Assembly: GCA_963814875.1 (NCBI GenBank)
Contig: CAWFFJ010000006.1
Coordinates: forward strand, 1-30,558
DNA: 30,558 nt
Source of the DNA: CAVSIS01 sp963814875
GTDB lineage: Bacteria; Acidobacteriota; Thermoanaerobaculia; Thermoanaerobaculales; Sulfomarinibacteraceae
Reading direction: 5' to 3'
The position numbers and the translations under genes were made by a program. This document shows, piece by piece, positions 16,298 to 22,522 of this stretch; within the stretch, counting starts at the first letter, position 1, and every line of letters starts with the position of its first letter. The notes beneath the pieces were generated by a model. The model saw only the letters and a program-made list of their open reading frames with translations, did no database searches and was not told the DNA's origin.

Positions 16298-17077
16298 CAG
16301 TACGAGCTCGATCGGGCAGTGGTCGGATCCCAGCACGTGGGGGTGGTGGCGGCTGGTCACCACGCGGTCGAGAAGGTCCTCGGAGACGAAGAACGAGTCG
16401 ATCCGCCAGCCGACGTTGCGCTCGCGCACGCCCGTGCGGTTGGACCACCAGGTGTAGTGGCCGGCTTCGCCGGGGTGGAGGTGCCGGAAGACGTCGACAT
16501 AGCCGTGTCCGACCAACCGCGTCACCCACGCTCGCTCCTCGGGGAGGAACCCGGTGTTCTTCCGGTTCGCCTTCGGGTTGGCAAGGTCGATCTCCTCGTG
16601 TGCGGTGTTGACGTCGCCGCAGATGACGATCGAACGGCCCGCGAGGCGCTGCGCCTCGGCGTGCTGGAGCACGGCCTCGGAGAACTCGAGCTTGTAGGGC
16701 ACTCTCGCCAGGTCCGGGCCGCCGTTGGGGAAGTAGGCGGTGTAGAAGAGAAACGAGCCGTAGTCGGCGACGATCAGACGGCCCTCACTGTCGAAGTGCT
16801 CAACCCCAAGGCCGCCCAGAGACACGTCGACGGGCGCGACCCGCGAGTACAGCGCGACGCCCGAGTACCCGGGTCTCTGGGCAGGATGGAGGAAGCACTG
16901 GTAGCCGTCAGGCTCGAGCAGGTGGGGATCGAGCTGGGCGGGGGTGGCGCGGACCTCCTGGAGGCCGAGGACGTCCGGGCGCACCTCGTGCAGCCACCGC
17001 GAGAAACCCTTGCGGTCGCACGCCCGCAGGCCGTTGACGTTCCAGCTGAACAGGCGCAGCTGGCGCGGTTCAGCCAC
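16289..17077 (-). CDS. xth: Exodeoxyribonuclease III family AP endonuclease
   Basis: This is a 262-residue Mg-dependent nuclease that cuts DNA at abasic sites and trims 3' blocked ends in base-excision repair. WNVNGLRA at about residues 11-18 and LQEVRA with the metal-binding Glu near 40 are followed by GDVNTAHEEIDLANPK (about 157-172, containing the catalytic Asp and Asn), WWSNR, WRIDSFFVS and the terminal GSDHCPI with the general-base His. All core residues are present. I choose the GTG at 17077, preceded by GGGGTGAGG. It overlaps the HAD gene stop by 8 bases and gives the family length. Starting earlier would add an Arg/Pro-rich stretch unlike the family. It is the second gene of a probable HAD-xth pair. 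Confidence 0.93.
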   Translation of the reverse strand: MAEPRQLRLFSWNVNGLRACDRKGFSRWLHEVRPDVLGLQEVRATPAQLDPHLLEPDGYQCFLHPAQRPGYSGVALYSRVAPVDVSLGGLGVEHFDSEGRLIVADYGSFLFYTAYFPNGGPDLARVPYKLEFSEAVLQHAEAQRLAGRSIVICGDVNTAHEEIDLANPKANRKNTGFLPEERAWVTRLVGHGYVDVFRHLHPGEAGHYTWWSNRTGVRERNVGWRIDSFFVSEDLLDRVVTSRHHPHVLGSDHCPIELVLAT

Positions 17078-17906
17078 GGGCCTCACCCCGTGCCCGAGAA
17101 GCCGCGCCGGGGGCGGACGACGGAGCCCCGAACAGAACCTCCTCGGCGTCGAGCAGGGTCGCGACCGCGAAGCCCCCGGCCCGAGCCGCCGCGAGCTCGC
17201 GCCCACTGTTGAAGCCCCACGCGGCGAGCACGCCGCGTACGCCCAACGGGCGGACGGTCTCGAGATGATTGAGCTTGTCGTCGACGAAGGTGACGTCGGT
17301 CATCGCGACGGCGAAACGGCGCGCGATCGACGTGAGGTGCTCGGCCTTGCTCGTGCCGGCCTCCTTGTCCCACACGCGTTCGTCGGGCAGGAGGTCGGCC
17401 ACCCCGTAGGATTCGGTCAGAATCCGCACCGACTCGCGGTCCTTGGCCGTCGCGACGGCGAGCTCGACCTCGCCCGCGCGGCGCCGGAGCAGGTCGAGGA
17501 ACGGGCGGTACGGTCTCTGCAGGGCGATCCAAGCTGCCGGGTCGTGGTGCCGGAGGCGAGCCCGCTCGTCGTAGAACCGTTCGTGGAAGGCCGCAAGCCA
17601 CGCCGGGTCGAGGCCGGCCCGGAAGGCGTCGTAGGCCGCCTGGTCGGCGATGTCCGGTCCCCGGTCGAGGATGGCCAGTGCGACCCCGAAGTCCTCCGCC
17701 CGGTTGCCAAGCGGCATGAGCTCGCGGAAGCGGCGGACCACGGGGTTGTCGTCGAGCTCGTCCGGACGTGAATGGACCATGCGCTCGAGCGCCGGACACA
17801 GCCGGCTCGTAGGCTCATGCCCCAGCCATGTTGCGGCTGCGACGAGAACGACCTCGTGGGCGCTGTCCGAGACGACCCCGTCGAAGTCGAGGGCGAGAAC
17901 GCGCAT
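17070..17906 (-). CDS. HAD-superfamily hydrolase
   Basis: This is a 278-residue protein. Motif I is DFDGVVSDS (residues 7-15), with the nucleophile Asp7 and acid/base Asp9. A helical cap spans about 16-135, motif II is VATAKD, a Lys in the GTSKAEHL region may serve as motif III, and motif IV is FVDDKLNHL. It thus belongs with small-molecule phosphatases such as phosphoglycolate phosphatase-like enzymes. The cap is larger and more helical than in Gph, and I do not recognise the substrate. The last 20 residues are Ala/Gly/Arg-rich and probably disordered. The stop overlaps the start of xth, suggesting coupled expression and perhaps a role in clearing damaged nucleotides, which is inference. Confidence 0.85.
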   Translation of the reverse strand: MRVLALDFDGVVSDSAHEVVLVAAATWLGHEPTSRLCPALERMVHSRPDELDDNPVVRRFRELMPLGNRAEDFGVALAILDRGPDIADQAAYDAFRAGLDPAWLAAFHERFYDERARLRHHDPAAWIALQRPYRPFLDLLRRRAGEVELAVATAKDRESVRILTESYGVADLLPDERVWDKEAGTSKAEHLTSIARRFAVAMTDVTFVDDKLNHLETVRPLGVRGVLAAWGFNSGRELAAARAGGFAVATLLDAEEVLFGAPSSAPGAASRARGEARG

Positions 17907-17926
17907 CGCGGAAGTGTAGCGCGATC

Positions 17927-18697
17927 TCAGAAGGCGTTCTTCCAGGCGCGCAGGACAGCAAACACCTCGACCGGAGAGCCCAGTGCATGCCTCGCGTGGC
18001 CTGCCGCGGCCTCGGCCACCGTCGGTTCGGAGCAGCGCAGGAAGGGGTTGGTGAGGCGCTCCTCGGCGAGAGTCGACGGCACCGTCGGCAGACCCAGGGC
18101 TCGCATCGCCCGGGCCCGGTCAAGGCGCGCCGCAACTGCCGGGTTGTCAGGCTCCACGGCCCGTGCGAACTCCAGGTTCGCGACCGTGTACTCGTGTGCG
18201 CAGGCGATCCGGGTCGCGTCCGGCAGCGCCGCAAGCCGTGCCAGCGAGACCGCCATCTGCTCGGCGGTGCCCTCGAAAACCCGCCCGCAGCCGCCGGCGA
18301 ACAGGGTGTCGCCGCACAGGACCAGCCCGCCGCCGTGGTACGCCACGTGGCCGGCGGTGTGGCCGGGAACGTCGATCACCTCGAGAGAGATGTTGGATCC
18401 GGGCACGAGGACACTGTCGCCGTCGCCAACCGGGTGGTCGACGCCGCAGATATGCTCGCGGCGGGGACCCCAGACCGGGGCCGGCCGGTCGGCGAGGAGG
18501 TCTCGGAGCCCGCCGACGTGGTCGCCGTGGTGGTGGGTGATCAGGACTCCCGCGAGCTCGAGCTCGTGAGCGGCAAGGTGGTGGAGGACAGGACTCGCGT
18601 CTCCGGGATCGACCACAAGCACCTGTCGAGCCTCCGGCGAGCGCACGAGCCAGACGTAGTTGTCGGAGAGGACGGGTATCGGCTTCAGGTCAAGCAT
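17927..18697 (-). CDS. gloB: Hydroxyacylglutathione hydrolase (glyoxalase II)
   Basis: This 256-residue metallo-beta-lactamase-fold enzyme hydrolyses S-lactoylglutathione or a related thioester to lactate in methylglyoxal detoxification. Metal ligands are in THHHGDH (54-60: His55, His57, Asp59, His60). GHTAGH and LCGDTLFAGGCGRVFEGT follow, the latter characteristic of glyoxalase II rather than generic lactamase-fold hydrolases. HEYTVANLEFA carries a later metal and substrate-binding segment. The C-terminal helical domain ends RAWKNAF, close to E. coli GloB. The ATG at 18697 gives the family length; an out-of-frame ATG lies 7 bases upstream and no clear Shine-Dalgarno is present. It is followed 20 bases on by the HAD gene on the same strand. 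The thiol cofactor cannot be read from sequence. Confidence 0.93.
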   Translation of the reverse strand: MLDLKPIPVLSDNYVWLVRSPEARQVLVVDPGDASPVLHHLAAHELELAGVLITHHHGDHVGGLRDLLADRPAPVWGPRREHICGVDHPVGDGDSVLVPGSNISLEVIDVPGHTAGHVAYHGGGLVLCGDTLFAGGCGRVFEGTAEQMAVSLARLAALPDATRIACAHEYTVANLEFARAVEPDNPAVAARLDRARAMRALGLPTVPSTLAEERLTNPFLRCSEPTVAEAAAGHARHALGSPVEVFAVLRAWKNAF

Positions 18698-18823
18698 GCT
18701 GCATGCTGACAGCGATCGAGCGCCGGGGTCAATCGCATGCCCGCGGGCGGCGTGTGTCAAAGAAGTGTCGAAGCCTGCCGATGTGGGACCGAGAGGCTGG
18801 AGACCTCCGGTTAGGATGGCAGC

Positions 18824-19612
18824 ATGACCCGGCGCATCTCGGAGCTTGCCAGCGCGGAGCTCGAGGAGCTCGTGCGGACGACCGAGCTCGACACTGGCGA
18901 CCTCCTGGCGGTGCTGCGCAACTCGTTCTGCACCCCGGAAATTGCGGCGAGCATTGCGAGCGCGCCGGGGTGGCGCCACGCCCACGCCGTGCGGGAGCTG
19001 CTCGCCGGCTTTCGCGGACTCCCGTTGGGCAAGGCCCTCGACCTGCTGGCGACCCTCCCGTGGGCCTCGCTCCTCCATCTCGCGCAGGAGCCGAAGGCGC
19101 CCCCGGTCGTCCGCCGGCATGCCGAGAAGAAGCTCCTCGAGCGTATCCCCAAGCTGACCCTGGGCGAGAAGATCGCGCTTGCACGCAGGGCGCACCGGCC
19201 GATCCTGCGGTCCCTGCTCGGCTCCGTCGAGGTGGAGGTCCTGGAGGCGCTGCTCGACAACTTCCGTATGGTCGAGAACGACGTGCTGCTGATGATCCAC
19301 GTCGCTGGTGCCGGAGTGTCCGGTGTCCTGCCGACGATCGCCCGCCATCGTCGGTGGGGGTCGTGCCACGCCGTGCGTCAGGCCATCGCACGATGCCCGC
19401 GCGCGCCGCTACCGATCGCCCTGGCTGCTCTGGTGCAGCTGTCGAGTGGCGACGTGCGCAGGCTGCTGCGCTCTCCCGATCTCAGCCAGCCGCTGCGGTC
19501 GGCATGCTGGGAGCTGCTCGTGAAGCGGCGGCGTGACGGGCAGATGAATGATACGATGGCGCCGTATGACCGTCTCGGAGGGATCGCCGACTCGCCAGAG
19601 GGCGTTCGGTGA
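18824..19612 (+). CDS. Helical-repeat protein of unknown function, first gene of the RodZ operon
   Basis: This is a 262-residue protein with no signal peptide or membrane segment. It contains two copies of a module of about 64 residues. Residues 44-107 and 172-235 align without gaps and share about 20 identical positions, including an IA pair, a Trp, HAVR, a Pro-Leu, and Arg/Leu positions at the end. The pattern (short helices with Leu at regular spacing and a Pro-x-x-Arg near the end) resembles HEAT or leucine-rich-variant repeats, suggesting a protein-binding scaffold. The same module closes the second protein after RodZ (283-353 there, about 18 of 71 identical). The ATG at 18824 follows AGGA at a good distance. 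The gene overlaps the RodZ start by 47 bases. The function is unknown; a partner role for RodZ is inference. Confidence 0.8.
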   Translation: MTRRISELASAELEELVRTTELDTGDLLAVLRNSFCTPEIAASIASAPGWRHAHAVRELLAGFRGLPLGKALDLLATLPWASLLHLAQEPKAPPVVRRHAEKKLLERIPKLTLGEKIALARRAHRPILRSLLGSVEVEVLEALLDNFRMVENDVLLMIHVAGAGVSGVLPTIARHRRWGSCHAVRQAIARCPRAPLPIALAALVQLSSGDVRRLLRSPDLSQPLRSACWELLVKRRRDGQMNDTMAPYDRLGGIADSPEGVR

Positions 19613-20396
19613 GGAGCTGCAGCGTCTGCGTGAGGCCGCCGGTCTGACGATCGACGACATCGTCGCCGAAACCAAGGTCTCCCGCCGGATTCTCGAGGCA
19701 CTTGAGGCCGGGAGCTTTCAGTTCCTCCCCGAGCGCATCTTTGTGCGCAACTTCGTCCGCCAGTACCTGCGCACGGTCGGCGGCGATGAGACCGAGATGC
19801 TCGAAGCGTTCGATGGCGCCTGGGAGTGTTTCCGTCTCGCGTCCGGCTCGCACCCGGTGGTGCGCATGGACGAGCCCCTGCCGAAGCAGCCGGTGCGCTG
19901 GCGCTTCTGGGTGCCGGTCGCCCTTGGCGTACTGGTGGTGCTGGTGATGGCGGTCCTCGCGGTGAGAGGCACCCAGAGGGCGCCGCAGACGCTGCCCGAC
20001 CCGATGCGCGCACCGGGCGTGAGGCCGTCGCCGACGGACCGTTCCCCCGTACCCGCGCTGCCGTCGCCGACCCTGCCGCCGACTGCCGTACCCGAACCCG
20101 AAGCAGAGGGGGACACGGTCGCGTTCAGCCTCACGGTGGACCCCGATGCGGAGTGCTGGATCCACGTCCGCGACCATGACGGACGGACCGAGCAACGGCT
20201 CCTCGAGGGTGGCGGCCGCCTGAATTTCGAGCTCAAGGAGCCGGTCCTGGTCACTCTCGGTAATGCGGGCGTGGTGAACCTCGAGATCGCCGGCGGGCTC
20301 CATCGGCACCTCGGGGCCGCGGGCCAGGTGGTCCATTTCGAGCTCGGCCGCAAGGGCGTCATTTCCCAAGGAGCCGGCAGACAGAATGTCGACTGA
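19566..20396 (+). CDS. RodZ-like helix-turn-helix membrane protein
   Basis: This 276-residue protein has a RodZ layout. An N-terminal HTH_25-type domain (about residues 13-80: FGEELQRLREAAGLTIDDI, then ILEALEAGSF, LPERIFVRNFVRQYLRTVGG) is followed by a basic stretch and one membrane helix (about 114-134). A Pro-rich linker and a C-terminal beta domain (about 180-265) like DUF4115 follow. RodZ links MreB filaments to the wall-elongation machinery and sets rod shape. The HTH faces the cytoplasm and binds MreB rather than DNA in E. coli. I use the ATG at 19566; an ATG at 19548 is also in frame, and neither has a good ribosome site, so translation may be coupled to the upstream gene. No mreBCD is in the window. 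Confidence 0.87.
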   Translation: MTVSEGSPTRQRAFGEELQRLREAAGLTIDDIVAETKVSRRILEALEAGSFQFLPERIFVRNFVRQYLRTVGGDETEMLEAFDGAWECFRLASGSHPVVRMDEPLPKQPVRWRFWVPVALGVLVVLVMAVLAVRGTQRAPQTLPDPMRAPGVRPSPTDRSPVPALPSPTLPPTAVPEPEAEGDTVAFSLTVDPDAECWIHVRDHDGRTEQRLLEGGGRLNFELKEPVLVTLGNAGVVNLEIAGGLHRHLGAAGQVVHFELGRKGVISQGAGRQNVD

Positions 20397-21450
20397 TGCC
20401 GCCAAGCAGCTGATCGACGGGATCCGTAGCGGCATGATCCCGCGTCAGGTCCGGCTCTTCGCCGCGCAAGGCCTGCTGCCGGTGTCGCGTGAGGATCTGC
20501 TGCGCATCCAGCTGCTGCTGTCCGCGGACGCGGACCCTGAGCTGTCGGACCCCGCGCGGCGGTCGGTCGTCGAGGTCGAGGCGGACACGGTGGTCACTGC
20601 CATCCACGGGGGCGTTCTCGACCCTATCGAGATCGACATCCTGGTACGCCTGCGACAGGAGGATAAGATCTGGGCGGCGGCGGCCGCCGCACGCGCGGTC
20701 TCGAACGAGACGCTGCGGGTCCTTGCCTCACGGGGCAGCTCGCTGGTTCAGGACATCATCATCACCAACCAGGTACGCCTGCTCGCGTGCCTGGAGATCC
20801 TCGAGGACCTTCGCGGCAACTCCCAGGTCACTCAAGTCGTCCTGCGCCGGGTCAAGGAGTTCGAGGAAGAGTTCATCGACAAGGCCATAGCGGCCGCTGG
20901 GGAGCTCGAAGAGCCAGAACCGGGACCGTCCCTGGTGGAGGCGCTCGCCGCACTCAAACTGATTGGGGCCCACATTCCGGCCGAAGATGAGCTGCCATTC
21001 CCTTCCCCGCCGGAACCGGAGCCCGTGCCGAAGGACCGCTCGCTGCTCCCGATCCACACCCGGCTCCACTTTCTGACGACGTTCGAGAAGATCATGACCG
21101 CGCTCAAGGGGACCCGCGAGGAGCGGGCGGTTCTGGTCATGTCCCCGAACCGGTTGGTGGCCCGCGCCGTGCTCGGGAGCCCCAAGCTGAGCGAGACCGA
21201 GATTGCGCGCTTCGCCGCATCGCGGTCGGTGTCGGACGAGATCATTCACGGGATTGCCGCCAACCCGCGCTGGATGCAGAAGTACCCGATCGCGCTCGCG
21301 ATCTCCCAGAACCCGAAGACGCCCTACCGTGTCGCCGTGAATATCCTGCCTCGGCTCAATTTCCGCGACCTCGACCGGGTCGCGAAGGACCGCAACGTGC
21401 CGGCGCCGGTTCGTCGGCAGGCCCAGATGATCCGTCAACGCCGGCGCTGA
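20386..21450 (+). CDS. Helical-repeat protein of unknown function, third gene of the RodZ operon
   Basis: This 354-residue soluble protein starts inside the last codons of RodZ (11-base overlap), with AAGGAG 12 bases upstream. The N-terminal half is helical. An acidic, Pro-rich linker (about 190-220, with EPEPGPS and PPEPEPVP) separates it from a C-terminal helical half. Residues 283-353 match without gaps the module of the first operon gene: E-I, IA, P-x-W, P, A, L, L, L, A, then P-x-x-VRR-x-A, about 18 of 71 identical. The protein ends in a very basic tail (RQRRR). I do not recognise a named family. The shared module and tight operon suggest the two flanking proteins work with RodZ, perhaps as scaffolds; this is inference. 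Confidence 0.8.
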   Translation: MSTDAAKQLIDGIRSGMIPRQVRLFAAQGLLPVSREDLLRIQLLLSADADPELSDPARRSVVEVEADTVVTAIHGGVLDPIEIDILVRLRQEDKIWAAAAAARAVSNETLRVLASRGSSLVQDIIITNQVRLLACLEILEDLRGNSQVTQVVLRRVKEFEEEFIDKAIAAAGELEEPEPGPSLVEALAALKLIGAHIPAEDELPFPSPPEPEPVPKDRSLLPIHTRLHFLTTFEKIMTALKGTREERAVLVMSPNRLVARAVLGSPKLSETEIARFAASRSVSDEIIHGIAANPRWMQKYPIALAISQNPKTPYRVAVNILPRLNFRDLDRVAKDRNVPAPVRRQAQMIRQRRR

Positions 21451-21639
21451 CGGTCAAGAGCCCGGATGACGCAACGCTCCCGCCAGCCCGTTGGTGTCAT
21501 CTTGACACCCTGGGAGAGTGTCTTCCTGGCCTACCCGACTCCCGCGGAGTCTGACCCTTCGCTGAATCCAAGGCAATAAGTCACTTTTGCATGGGGTTTT
21601 GCAGACGACCTTGGAATCGACTGGTGAGGCTCACAATTC

Positions 21640-21656
21640 CTGGCATCTCGCTTGCA
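21640..21656 (+). promoter_or_regulatory. Sigma-54-type (-24/-12) promoter
   Basis: CTGGCATCTCGCTTGCA matches the YTGGCACGRNNNTTGCW consensus at all the key positions. TGGCA and TTGCA are intact, and GG (21642-21643) and GC (21654-21655) are separated by exactly 10 bases. The predicted start is near 21667. Upstream inverted and direct repeats 50-100 bases before the start are candidate activator sites. Confidence 0.55.
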
Positions 21657-21666
21657 GAAGGAGGGG

Positions 21667-21743
21667 CAGGCCAGCACAAGACTGGCTGACACGCATCGAA
21701 CCTCCTTCCTTCCCCTGCGGGCCCGTGAGCCCGCACTTTTTTT
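21667..21743 (+). ncRNA. Candidate small RNA between a sigma-54-type promoter and an intrinsic terminator
   Basis: The interval of about 77 nt starts 12 bases after the promoter GC and ends in a T7 run. It contains stem GCCAG-CACAAGA-CTGGC (21670-21686), a 20-base linker, a pyrimidine stretch CCTCCTTCCTTCCCC (21701-21715) complementary to Shine-Dalgarno sequences, and the terminator hairpin. There is no sizeable reading frame. The RNA is inferred from the paired signals; no known family is recognised. Confidence 0.4.
21716..21743 (+). terminator. Rho-independent terminator
   Basis: A 7-bp stem, TGCGGGC/GCCCGCA (21716-21722, 21729-21735), with a 6-base loop is followed by C and seven T residues (21737-21743). 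It is the only canonical terminator with a long T-run found in the window. It lies 266 bases past the last operon stop, which favours a separate short transcript. Confidence 0.85.
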
Positions 21744-21890
21744 GCCGGTGTGCGAGAGGCTGCTCACCTCACCACAGTACGTTTCGAGGGCGACGAGGTG
21801 CTTGTCGGCCTGGAGCTATCGAGCGACGAGGCGCCGGATCTCGTGTCGCGGCCTGCTGTCGCCGGTGCCAAGTGGTGAGGAGTACTGAGG

Positions 21891-22126
21891 CTAGTGTCCT
21901 GTTTGGGAAGTCCCATGTGCTTATCGCGGAGCCAGCGTGGTTCCTGGCAAGGCGCGACGACGCAGGCGGAAACCCGCCGGGGGGTCGGAGGTCGGGAGGA
22001 TGCGGGGGCGGCGGGTCTGTGAGGGGAGGGGGGCGGAAAACCTTGCTACTTCAAGGAGGAGCAACGCAGCCAGGGGCCGCGATGGCCCACGAGAAGTGCA
22101 CCGGGATTTTCCAAACAGGATACTAG
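21891..22126. mobile_element. MITE-like element, 236 bp, with long imperfect hairpin structure
   Basis: The ends CTAGTGTCCTGTTTGGGAA (21891-21909) and its inverted partner (22108-22126) match at 17 of 19 positions. The pairing continues inward with TCCC and TGC blocks, and again between CCAGCGTGGTTCCTGGC (about 21932-21948) and the sequence near 22070-22090. The CTAG at each end may be a duplicated target or part of the repeat. The interior holds no transposase, so it is non-autonomous if mobile. Confidence 0.6.
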
Positions 22127-22184
22127 AAGATCGGTTCCCGCTGTCGGGGCGTGGTGAGGCATGCGGACCCTATACACTGAGGCT

Positions 22185-22189
22185 GGAGG
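22185..22189 (+). promoter_or_regulatory. Ribosome binding site deciding the PGPGW-like start
   Basis: GGAGG ends four bases before the ATG at 22194. The in-frame ATG at 22161 has no such site and would add 11 non-family residues. Confidence 0.7.
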
Positions 22190-22193
22190 CTCA

Positions 22194-22439
22194 ATGGTCC
22201 GGCGATTCGAACGGATTTTCACCCTGGTGCTGGGCTGGCTGCTGATTGTCCTCGGTGTGATCGGCCTCTTCCTCCCGGTGCTCCAGGGTGTCCTGCTCCT
22301 GCTGCTCGGCTTCTACGTGCTCTCGCGGGAGTCGCGCTGGGCGGGGCGGAGGTTCGAGCAGCTGCGAGCGCGCTTCCCCCACCTTGACGCCTCGGTACAG
22401 CGCCTCGCCGACCGTCTGCGCGCCTGGCGTGGACGCTGA
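22194..22439 (+). CDS. Small two-helix membrane protein, PGPGW-like (PF09656)
   Basis: This is an 81-residue protein. A basic N-terminus (MVRRFERI) is followed by one long hydrophobic segment with a central break, GWLLIVLGVIGLFLPVL then QGVLLLLLGFYVLS (about residues 12-43), which fits two helices in hairpin form. The tail is very basic and helical (RWAGRRFEQLRARF, ending RAWRGR) and likely cytoplasmic. The pattern GW..IVLG..GLFLPVLQG....LG..VLSRE matches the putative transmembrane PGPGW family, although the PGPGW motif itself reads LQGVL here. The function of the family is unknown. TATACA at 22171-22176 could be a -10 but has no matching -35. It lies 67 bases after the MITE-like element and converges on the Asp-box protein gene. 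Confidence 0.75.
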   Translation: MVRRFERIFTLVLGWLLIVLGVIGLFLPVLQGVLLLLLGFYVLSRESRWAGRRFEQLRARFPHLDASVQRLADRLRAWRGR

Positions 22440-22522
22440 ACTCGATCCGCTTCGCGGCCTCGGTGTCTTTCGCGGCCAGTTGAGCTTGCCGCCTGAGTGT
22501 TGTCAGGCGGCGAGCTCCAGCC

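Larger units (their letters stand above)
21451..22193. other. Structured gene-free stretch
   Basis: No gene with homology is visible over 740 bases. In order it holds: hairpin GGTGTCA-TCT-TGACACC (21493-21509); inverted TCCAAGG/CCTTGGA (21567-21573, 21609-21615) around two TTTTGCA direct repeats; a sigma-54-type promoter (21640-21656); a C/U-rich segment and intrinsic terminator (21702-21743); a doubtful 42-codon frame (21750-21878); and a MITE-like hairpin (21891-22126). Confidence 0.7.

Noticed and set aside
17078..17206. N-terminal extension of exonuclease III
   Set aside because: The 43 extra residues are Arg/Pro-rich and lie inside the HAD coding region. The GTG at 17077 has a ribosome site and gives the family length.
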